Assembly (NCBI GenBank): GCA_024762915.1
Contig: JANTGL010000188.1
Span: 1-5,614, forward strand
Reading direction: 5' to 3'
From: Bacteroidales bacterium
GTDB taxonomy: Bacteria > Bacteroidota > Bacteroidia > Bacteroidales > JAADGE01
Length of the DNA: 5,614 nt
In this document: piece by piece, positions 1-5,614 of the stretch
Layout: every line of letters begins with the position of its first letter
Position numbering within the stretch: position 1 is the stretch's first letter
Notes under the pieces: model-generated
The model's input: the letters and a program-made list of their open reading frames with translations, nothing else
The model's database searches: none
Told to the model about the DNA's origin: nothing
Made by a program: the position numbers and the translations under genes

Positions 1-386
1 GCATAAGGCATCAATCCGATTTTCAGGTATTTAACTTGTCTGTCCCTTATTTCATCCGACGTATTATCTGCCAGACTTGTAAACTTTAAAGTATCATTTT
101 TCCCTTCAAATTCTTTTTGTCCCAAAAAAATAAATCCGTATTCTCTTCCTCCGTTACCGGCTGCTTGTCGTGTAAATAAAATATGAACTTGTGCTTCTTT
201 TGTATCGCGAACATAATTGACGAAGTCAATTTTTCTTTTAATAAATTCCTTATCACAAAAGTTGCAATCGATAAAAACTTTTACGGCAGAACTACGGATA
301 TTCACAGTATCGGATTGTGCAGAATTTTTTAAGTTAAATCCGCAAATAAATACTGTGATTAAAATAATGACAAAATAATTTTTCAT
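1..386 (-). CDS. Conserved exported protein of unknown function (5' part only)
   Basis: Reading leftwards from the ATG at 386-384, 128 codons stay open to the window edge, so the C-terminus is missing. Residues 1-23 form a signal peptide: MKNY, a hydrophobic run, then NSA before Q24, a typical type I cleavage site. C15 lies in the hydrophobic core without a convincing lipobox. The mature part begins with a beta-strand-like VKVFIDCNFCD segment (C41 and C44 in a CxxC spacing), then a helical FVNYVRD segment, VHILFTRQ, a GNGGREYGFIFLGQ segment and a segment leading to LKIGLMPY. From memory, this pattern (DCxxCD, FVNYVRD, GGREY, FxGxxDTL, LKxGL) matches conserved hypothetical proteins of Bacteroidota and related phyla, some of which seem to continue into a beta-barrel-like C-terminus; that last point cannot be checked here. 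The gene is divergent from the small ORF at 512. The biochemical role is unknown. The reading frame and export signal are well supported; the family assignment is a recollection. Confidence 0.85.
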   Translation of the reverse strand, partial: MKNYFVIILITVFICGFNLKNSAQSDTVNIRSSAVKVFIDCNFCDKEFIKRKIDFVNYVRDTKEAQVHILFTRQAAGNGGREYGFIFLGQKEFEGKNDTLKFTSLADNTSDEIRDRQVKYLKIGLMPY

Positions 387-511
387 AAAATTTAAATATT
401 AAATGTATTTAAAAATTTAAAAACAATTTAATAAACTGTAAATATGAGAATTAATTATGTTATATTTATATTTTTTTGTAACTTTATTAAAATTTTATCG
501 TCTTATAAAAT
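387..511. other. AT-rich divergent intergenic spacer
   Basis: This 125-bp spacer separates the minus-strand gene starting at 386 from the plus-strand ORF starting at 512. It is almost entirely A and T, with runs such as TTTTTTT at 471-477. It must hold the start signals of both genes. A plausible plus-strand promoter lies at 455-486 and is listed separately; no convincing minus-strand promoter could be picked out from the AT-rich background. No RNA gene or clear hairpin was seen. Confidence 0.6.
455..486 (+). promoter_or_regulatory. Possible Bacteroidota-type promoter for the small secreted ORF
   Basis: TAACTTTA at 479-486 matches the Bacteroidota -7 consensus TAnnTTTG except for the final base. 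A TTATG at 455-459, separated by 19 bp, is a weak candidate for the TTG-type -33 element. Transcription would start near 491, giving a leader of about 20 nt before the ATG at 512. The same arrangement recurs upstream of the A2M gene. In DNA this rich in A and T a chance match is quite possible. Confidence 0.35.
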
Positions 512-691
512 ATGAAGAAAGGCCTTTTTTATATCTTCTTTTTAATTATTCTTCCGGTTTCTTTCGGCAGTACTGAAAATACAGGTTGCAATAAGTCATT
601 TAATGAGTCTGAAAACAAAGAAAAATGTGACCGGTCTCATCAAATTGATAATTCTTCAAGTCCGGAAGAAAATTCAAACTCTGAACAGTAA
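512..691 (+). CDS. Small predicted secreted peptide with two cysteines (59 aa)
   Basis: The ORF runs from ATG at 512 to TAA at 689-691. An in-frame TAA at 506-508 sits just upstream, so no earlier start is possible. Residues 1-19 form a clear export signal: MKKG followed by a hydrophobic core (LFYIFFLIILPV), with likely cleavage around SFG|S. The remaining 40 residues are hydrophilic and rich in Asn, Ser, Glu and Lys, with C26 and C39 twelve residues apart; they could form one disulfide outside the cytoplasm. C26 is too far from the hydrophobic core to be a lipobox cysteine. No ribosome binding site of the Shine-Dalgarno type is present, as is usual in this phylum. I do not recognise the family. 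It lies 121 bp before the A2M gene on the same strand, but a separate promoter-like element precedes that gene. The signal peptide argues that this is a real gene and not chance, but its shortness leaves doubt. Confidence 0.6.
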   Translation: MKKGLFYIFFLIILPVSFGSTENTGCNKSFNESENKEKCDRSHQIDNSSSPEENSNSEQ

Positions 692-744
692 TTCAGTTGC
701 TGCATTTTTAATAACATTTCATTCATTATATTGTAATATTATTT

Positions 745-775
745 TTATGGAAATTAAATAAATTCCGTATCTTTA
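745..775 (+). promoter_or_regulatory. Probable Bacteroidota-type promoter of the A2M gene
   Basis: TATCTTTA at 768-775 agrees with the Bacteroidota -7 consensus TAnnTTTG at all fixed positions but the last. TTATG at 745-749, 18 bp upstream, sits where the -33 TTG element is expected but matches it poorly. A start near 781 would give a leader of roughly 30 nt to the ATG at 813. The leader has no Shine-Dalgarno sequence. Located in the 121-bp gap after the small ORF, it suggests that the large gene can be transcribed on its own. Confidence 0.45.
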
Positions 776-812
776 CAATGACTATAATTTTTAAAACCCA
801 ACCGTTATAATT

Positions 813-881
813 ATGAAAACTACATTAAAATTATTACTGCCCGTAATCTTTATCAGTTTTTTTACACTTAACCTTAAAGCT
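813..881 (+). other. Signal peptide of the A2M protein (type I)
   Basis: Residues 1-23 show Lys at 3 positions from the start region, a hydrophobic core (LLLPVIFISFF), and LKA before Q24, a common Bacteroidota signal peptidase I site. No cysteine occurs near the cleavage point. The protein is therefore predicted to be released into the periplasm or beyond, unlike E. coli YfhM, which is a lipoprotein. Confidence 0.85.
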
Positions 882-3800
882 CAAAAAATGACTTTTTATC
901 AGACAAAATGGAAACAAATAGATTCGCTCGAACAAAAAGGTTTGCCGAAATCCGGACTTAAGGTTGTCGAAGAAATATATGCAAAAGCAAAAGCAGAAAA
1001 TAATTCACAGCAAGTGATTAAATCGTTCATTTATAATTTGAAATACAAAAATCAAATTGAAGAAAATGCCTTTGAACGGCTTTGCAAAGAATTAGACAGC
1101 ACGGCACAAAAAGCATCCTTTCCGGATAATGCAATAATGCAATCCATGCTTGCCGATATGTATTGGTGGTATTACTCCGCAAACAGATACAAATTTCAGG
1201 AAAGAAGCAATACTGTTAATTTCAAGAATGATGATATGCAAACTTGGACGCTTGATTATCTGACAGAAAAAGTAATTAAAGCATATACTTCTTCGGTTTC
1301 CGATCCGGAACGCTTAAAAAAGATTCCGATTACGGATTATAAAGAATTGATTATTAAAGGCAATAAACCTAAAAATTTACGACCTACATTATACGATTTT
1401 TTAGCTAATAAAGCCATCGATTTTTTTTCTAATACAGAAATATCGTTAACAAAACCGGCAAACAATTTTGAACTTAAAGAAGCATATTATTTTGATGATG
1501 CAAAAACATTTGCTAATAAAGAAATCGCATCTTCAGATTTTCTTTCGCTGCATTTTCACGGAATATGCTTAATACAAGATTTATTGAAATTTCGACTTTC
1601 CGATACAAAAAACAAAGATGCACAAATTGATTTGGATTTAAAACGATTAAAATTCGTTTATCGCTTTTCCGTTAATCCGAAAAAAGATGAATTGTATATG
1701 CATGCAATTGAACAACTTGAAAAACACTATGCAAACATTCCGTTTTCTTCCGAAATAACATATGCAAAAGCAGCTCTGTACAACTCATTTTCAAACAAAT
1801 ACAATCCTAAAAATAAAGATACCGAAAAATATAAATTCTATAAGAAAACAGCACTTGAAATTTGTGAAGCCTTAATAAAAAAATTCCCTAAAACACATGC
1901 ATCAGAACAGGCAAAAAATTTAATAGTCAGCATACAAAATCATAATCTGACAGTTGAAACGGAAAAAGTCATTCCGTCAAATTCAAAATTTGCCGCTAAA
2001 ATAAGCTATCGAAACGTTAATGAGATTTTTATCCGAGTAGCAAAAATTGATCGAATTAAGTATTTAAAATATTCCGAAAAACGTTACGGAGAGAAATTTT
2101 ACGATAAAATTTTCCAAAATTCCGTTACCGTAAAACAATTTTCACAAAAAGTTCCGAATGACGGTGATTTTAATCCGCATTCAGTTGAACTTTTAAACGA
2201 GGGTTTAGAATACGGAACTTACTTAATTTTTGTTTCAAACAATAAAAATTTCACCTATGAAAAAGGGATGGCAACTTATAAGGATATTACGGTTTCCGAC
2301 ATCAGTTACACCTCTCAAAAACAAGATGACGGATCCTATAAATTTTGGGTTTTAAACAGGAAAACAGGACAAGCAATTCCGGATGTAAAATGTACCGCTT
2401 GGCAACAAAAATACAGCTATTCGTTACGAAAATATGTAAGAAACGTAAAAGGAACATATACAAGCAATGAAAAAGGTGTATTTTTTATTCCCCGGAAAAG
2501 CAATGCCGGTTACGACAGTTGGTTTGTTGATTTTGCAAAAGATAAAGACTTTGTATCAAGTTCGAACTCTTTTTATATGTATTATTACAGAAAGGAAAAC
2601 AGAAAACAAGAACATACCTATTTCTTTACGGACCGAGCAATTTATCGACCCGGACAAACCGTTTATTTTAAAGGAATTTCAATTCTTTCTGATGAAAATA
2701 CGAATGAAATATTACCGAATAAATTTGAAACAGTTTTTTTATATGACGTAAACAATCAGAAAGTCAGTGAATTAAAATTAAAAACAAACGAATTCGGAAC
2801 GTTCAGCGGAACATTTGAATTACCCATGGGTTTGCTGAACGGACAATTCCGAATAGCAAGCGATTACGGTTCTTTGTATTTCTCTGTTGAAGAATATAAA
2901 AGACCTAAATTCGAAGTTAAAATGTTGCCTTTTAAAGGAAACTATCTGTTGAAAGAAACCGTTCATGCCGAAGGTGAAGCAAAATCCTATTCGGGAGCAG
3001 CAATCAGTGATGCCGCTGTTAAATTTCGAATTATCAGAACTCCGAAATGGCGCGGTTGGTGGTTTTGGAACTTTAATTCCCAACCGACCGAGATTAAAAA
3101 CGGAACAACGAAAACCGATGACGAAGGAAAGTTTAATATCAACTTTGAAGCCCTGCCCGATTTAAGCATGCCCAAAAATGAATTCACTTATTTCAGTTAT
3201 CAAATTATAGCTGATATCACTGATATCAACGGGGAAACACAAAGCACAAGTAACTATATACAAATCGGTTACAGAGCTTTGCAAGTCAATATTCCGATTT
3301 CGGGAATTATTGATAAAGACATTGCCGAATTTGATACTTCCGAACATTTTAAATACAAGATAAATACTCAAAACCTTAACGGCGAATTTATTCCTGCCGA
3401 AGGTGAAATTAAAATCTATAAACAAAAAGACAACACACAACTGCTGAGAGATAAAAAATGGGCGGCACCGGACAAACAAATTTATTCAAAGAAGGAATGG
3501 TCTGAATTATTCCCCGAAAATGTTTATACGGATGAAAATCTGCAACAAAATCTTAAAAAAGGCAAGCAAGTTTTTATGACAAAATTTAATACGGAAAAAG
3601 AGAAAATTTTAAATCTTTCGATGTTGAAAAATTTGGATAACGGCTATTATGTATTAGAAATTTTGTCTGAAGATGCCTTCGGAAATCCGATAAGTAACAA
3701 ACATTTTTTCAGCATAACATCGCATAAATCAAAAAAACTTCCCTACAAAATACCGAGTTTTTACAAAGCTTTAAAAATTACTTGTGAACCCGGTGAAAGT

Positions 3801-5614
3801 GCTTCGTTTTTAATCGGTTCTTCTTACAAAAACGTGAACTTAATCTATCAAATTGAAAAGAAAGATAAAATCGTAAAAACCGAATACATTAAATTAAATA
3901 ACGAACAAAAACTGATTACAATTCCCGTAACGGAAGATGACAGAGGTAATTTTTCGGTCCATTTTGTTTTTATAAAAGACAATCGCTTTTACAATTACAA
4001 CTCAACCGTATTTGTTCCGTATTCAAACAAAAAATTGGATATTGAATTTATGACCTTCCGCGACAAATTATATCCCGGACAAAAAGAAGAATGGAAAATC
4101 AAAATCAAAGGACCTAAAGGTGAAAAAGTGGCTGCCGAAATGCTGGCAACCTTATACGATGCATCACTCGATCAGTTTAAAAACAATTATTGGAACTTCA
4201 ATATTTATAATTCGTATTATTCTTCTCGAAATTTTGAAACCGGAACATTTTCAAGTTCAAGTTCACAACTTTTAAAAAAGAACCTTGATAATTCTGTTTA
4301 TGTTCAATCACTGTATTACAGCCGATTTAATTGGTTCGGATTTTCATACGGATACGGTTATTTCGGAAGAGGAAGAGGAATTGATGATATAGCATATGAA
4401 GAGGAAGATCAAGTATTCGGAGGTATCAAAGCAAAAAGAAATATAAAGTCATTAAGTTATGCAACAACAGAAGTTGATAAAGATGCAGAAAGAGAAAAAG
4501 GCGAAATAACAAATGAAATTAACGGAAAAGTATCCGGAGTAATTATTAATGATGAAGATACCCGCACCGGAGAAAATAAAGAAAACACGGATTTTTCAAA
4601 CGTAAAAGTCCGAACAAATTTTAACGAAACGGCATTTTTCTATCCGCATCTGCAAACTGACGAAAACGGCGAAATCATTATCAGCTTTACCGTTCCGGAA
4701 AGTTTAACGAAATGGAAAATGATGGGTTTTGCAACGACTAAAGATTTAAAATACGGTTTTATAAACGAAGAACTCGTAACACAAAAAGATTTAATGGTAA
4801 TGCCCAATGCCCCGCGTTTCTTCCGTGAAAACGATAAAATAACTTTCCCGGTTAAAATAAGTAATATTTCCGAAAAGGATTTAAACGGAAACGTCAAACT
4901 TGAATTTTTCGATGCTCTGACAATGAAACCGGTAAATCTGTTAATTTCTGATGAAAAAGCAACAAAAAGTTTCTCCGTCAATGCCGGAGAAAACACGCTT
5001 ACTTCTTGGAAACTTGCCATACCCGAAGGCATCGGTGCAATCACTTACAAAGTCGTTGCAAAAGCCGACGATTTTTCCGACGGCGAGCAAAAACCTTTAC
5101 CGGTATTGACAAATCGTATGCTCGTTACAGAAAGTTTACCTTTGCCGATACGCGGTAAAGAAACCAAAACATTCAAATTTAAAAAGTTACTGAATTCAGA
5201 AAAATCATCAAGCATCAGAAATCATAAATTAACACTTGAATTTACCTCAAATCCTGCTTGGTATGCCGTGCAGGCATTGCCATATTTGATGGAATATCCT
5301 TACGAATGCACAGAGCAAACATTCAGTCGATTTTATGCAAACAGCATAGCTTCGCACATTGCCAATTCAAACCCGAAAATAAAACGCGTTTTTGATGCTT
5401 GGAAACAAGCCGATGCCGGCGCATTAATTTCAAATCTTGAAAAAAATCAAGAATTGAAAGCCGTGCTTTTGGAAGAAACACCGTGGGTTTTGCAAGGTAA
5501 AAACGAAACAGAACGCAAAAAACGTGTCGGTTTATTGTTTGATTTGAATAAAATGGGCAACGAATTAAATATGGCACTTCGTAAAATTCAAAAAGCTCAA
5601 AAATCAAACGGTGC
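813..5614 (+). CDS. Exported alpha-2-macroglobulin family protein, thioester-containing (C-terminus beyond window)
   Basis: The frame is open for 1,600 codons to the window edge. The start is fixed by an in-frame TAA at 792-794 and a signal peptide directly after the ATG (residues 1-23, LKA|Q; no lipobox cysteine). In order: a helical, TPR-like region without recognisable MG motifs (about 24-375); a first MG-type domain (about 378-490); another (about 494-575, with FWVLNRKTGQAIPDV); the MG2 signature DRAIYRPGQTVYFKG at 607-621; MG3 opening with VEEYKRP at 692-698; further MG domains to about 1150; a Gly/Tyr/Arg patch (1173-1189) and bait-like linker to about 1270; the A2M core from NETAFFYP (1271-1278) to W1301; and the thioester motif C1499-T-E-Q1502 in YPYECTEQTFSR. 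Known relatives trap proteases: cleavage in the bait region triggers collapse, and the thioester bonds covalently to the attacker. The bacterial forms act in the periplasm or at the cell surface. The thioester comes about 300 residues later than I recall for E. coli YfhM, which fits the long N-terminal region. About 300-500 residues are probably missing. Family assignment is secure; the protease-trapping role is inferred. Confidence 0.95.
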   Translation, partial: MKTTLKLLLPVIFISFFTLNLKAQKMTFYQTKWKQIDSLEQKGLPKSGLKVVEEIYAKAKAENNSQQVIKSFIYNLKYKNQIEENAFERLCKELDSTAQKASFPDNAIMQSMLADMYWWYYSANRYKFQERSNTVNFKNDDMQTWTLDYLTEKVIKAYTSSVSDPERLKKIPITDYKELIIKGNKPKNLRPTLYDFLANKAIDFFSNTEISLTKPANNFELKEAYYFDDAKTFANKEIASSDFLSLHFHGICLIQDLLKFRLSDTKNKDAQIDLDLKRLKFVYRFSVNPKKDELYMHAIEQLEKHYANIPFSSEITYAKAALYNSFSNKYNPKNKDTEKYKFYKKTALEICEALIKKFPKTHASEQAKNLIVSIQNHNLTVETEKVIPSNSKFAAKISYRNVNEIFIRVAKIDRIKYLKYSEKRYGEKFYDKIFQNSVTVKQFSQKVPNDGDFNPHSVELLNEGLEYGTYLIFVSNNKNFTYEKGMATYKDITVSDISYTSQKQDDGSYKFWVLNRKTGQAIPDVKCTAWQQKYSYSLRKYVRNVKGTYTSNEKGVFFIPRKSNAGYDSWFVDFAKDKDFVSSSNSFYMYYYRKENRKQEHTYFFTDRAIYRPGQTVYFKGISILSDENTNEILPNKFETVFLYDVNNQKVSELKLKTNEFGTFSGTFELPMGLLNGQFRIASDYGSLYFSVEEYKRPKFEVKMLPFKGNYLLKETVHAEGEAKSYSGAAISDAAVKFRIIRTPKWRGWWFWNFNSQPTEIKNGTTKTDDEGKFNINFEALPDLSMPKNEFTYFSYQIIADITDINGETQSTSNYIQIGYRALQVNIPISGIIDKDIAEFDTSEHFKYKINTQNLNGEFIPAEGEIKIYKQKDNTQLLRDKKWAAPDKQIYSKKEWSELFPENVYTDENLQQNLKKGKQVFMTKFNTEKEKILNLSMLKNLDNGYYVLEILSEDAFGNPISNKHFFSITSHKSKKLPYKIPSFYKALKITCEPGESASFLIGSSYKNVNLIYQIEKKDKIVKTEYIKLNNEQKLITIPVTEDDRGNFSVHFVFIKDNRFYNYNSTVFVPYSNKKLDIEFMTFRDKLYPGQKEEWKIKIKGPKGEKVAAEMLATLYDASLDQFKNNYWNFNIYNSYYSSRNFETGTFSSSSSQLLKKNLDNSVYVQSLYYSRFNWFGFSYGYGYFGRGRGIDDIAYEEEDQVFGGIKAKRNIKSLSYATTEVDKDAEREKGEITNEINGKVSGVIINDEDTRTGENKENTDFSNVKVRTNFNETAFFYPHLQTDENGEIIISFTVPESLTKWKMMGFATTKDLKYGFINEELVTQKDLMVMPNAPRFFRENDKITFPVKISNISEKDLNGNVKLEFFDALTMKPVNLLISDEKATKSFSVNAGENTLTSWKLAIPEGIGAITYKVVAKADDFSDGEQKPLPVLTNRMLVTESLPLPIRGKETKTFKFKKLLNSEKSSSIRNHKLTLEFTSNPAWYAVQALPYLMEYPYECTEQTFSRFYANSIASHIANSNPKIKRVFDAWKQADAGALISNLEKNQELKAVLLEETPWVLQGKNETERKKRVGLLFDLNKMGNELNMALRKIQKAQKSNG
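2631..2675 (+). other. MG2 signature motif of the A2M protein
   Basis: Codons for residues 607-621 read DRAIYRPGQTVYFKG. The pattern DRxxYRPGxxVxFKG is the hallmark of the MG2 domain in macroglobulins from bacteria to animals, and it sets the domain register for the rest of the protein. Confidence 0.9.
4329..4379 (+). other. Gly/Tyr/Arg-rich patch before the bait-like linker
   Basis: Residues 1173-1189 read NWFGFSYGYGYFGRGRG, a low-complexity run of aromatic residues, glycine and arginine. It is followed at once by an acidic stretch (DDIAYEEEDQ, 1191-1200). Such a segment is likely flexible or exposed and lies where the bait region of macroglobulins begins, so it may be part of the protease-sensitive stretch. 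That role is inferred from position only. Confidence 0.6.
4422..4550 (+). other. SusC/TonB-plug-like segment inside the bait-like linker
   Basis: Residues 1204-1247 contain GIKAKRNIKSLSYATTEV (1204-1221) and, after a charged spacer, INGKVSGVIIND (1236-1247). In SusC-type TonB-dependent receptors the plug domain opens with a GIKREKKSLGYA-like segment and, about 25 residues later, a LxGKVAGVxI segment. Both halves and their spacing (S1213 to G1238 is 25 residues) agree. The next plug hallmarks, the RIRG and PLYVVDG segments, are absent: the chain goes straight to a DEDTRTGENKEN linker and then the A2M core. It is therefore a short plug fragment or mimic, not a working plug. The match rests on motif memory and not on a search. 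Confidence 0.6.
5307..5318 (+). other. Thioester motif CTEQ of the A2M protein
   Basis: C1499-T1500-E1501-Q1502 fits CxEQ, in which the Cys and Gln side chains form the internal thioester (CGEQ in animal proteins, CLEQ in E. coli YfhM). The flanks NPAWYAVQALPYL (from 1480) and YPYECTEQTFSRF are typical of the family. Both reactive residues are present, so covalent capture is possible. This separates the protein from the YfaS-type bacterial macroglobulins, which lack the cysteine. Confidence 0.88.

Noticed and set aside
234..270. Thioredoxin-like active site suggested by the CxxC (C41-N-F-C44)
   Set aside because: The expected WCxxC context and thioredoxin fold motifs such as a later cis-proline segment are not visible; the surrounding sequence fits a different, uncharacterised family.
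387..454. Minus-strand promoter for the divergent gene, for example TAAATTTTTA at 410-419
   Set aside because: The match is weak, no TTG element lies at the right distance, and such strings are expected by chance in this A/T-rich spacer.
692..722. Possible terminator after the small ORF (CAGTTGCTG followed by TTTTT)
   Set aside because: The stem would be only three base pairs and the T run is short, so it does not meet the form of an intrinsic terminator.
2467..2751. A 94-codon plus-strand ORF within the A2M gene
   Set aside because: It lies in another frame of the large gene. Its translation has no recognisable domain, while the A2M frame over the same bases contains the MG2 signature.
2820..3479. 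Several overlapping ORFs of 66-105 codons on both strands
   Set aside because: All overlap the conserved MG3 and following domains of the A2M frame, and none shows a family motif or an export signal that would support independent coding.
4640..5607. Minus-strand ORFs of 134 and 94 codons opposite the A2M core and thioester regions
   Set aside because: They are antisense shadows of the best conserved part of the A2M gene and their translations resemble no known protein.

Overview
The window looks like AT-rich chromosomal DNA from a member of the Bacteroidota. This rests on several signs. The signal peptides end in the A|Q style common in that phylum (LKA|Q and NSA|Q). Start codons lack Shine-Dalgarno sequences. 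Promoter-like TAnCTTTA elements are present. The main gene also resembles Bacteroidota-type alpha-2-macroglobulins (A2M). No RNA gene, insertion sequence, CRISPR array or integrase was seen, and genus-level placement is not possible from sequence reading alone.

Layout. Positions 386 to 1 (minus strand) hold the 5' part of a small exported protein of a conserved but uncharacterised family; the gene leaves the window on the left. A 125-bp, very AT-rich divergent spacer (387-511) follows. Next is a 59-codon plus-strand ORF (512-691) for a predicted small secreted peptide with two cysteines. After a 121-bp spacer with a promoter-like element, a very large plus-strand gene begins at 813 and is still open at the right edge: 1,600 complete codons without a stop. 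It fills about 86% of the window.

The large gene encodes an exported A2M-family protein, the bacterial relative of the host protease-trapping macroglobulins. Readable in order are a type I signal peptide, a roughly 350-residue helical N-terminal region, several macroglobulin (MG) domains including the DRxIYRPGxxV signature, and a Gly/Tyr/Arg-rich patch with a bait-like linker. These are followed by the A2M core motif (NETAFFYP ... WKMMGFATT) and an intact thioester motif, C-T-E-Q. The rest of the thioester domain and the C-terminal domain lie beyond the window.

The most unusual feature is inside the bait-like linker: residues 1204-1247 read like the start of the plug domain of SusC-type TonB-dependent receptors (GIKxKxxxKSLxYATTEV ... 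NGKVxGVxI). The typical remainder of the plug is absent. The two plus-strand genes are preceded by similar promoter-like pairs, so they could be expressed under similar conditions, but no functional link between the three genes can be shown from this window.
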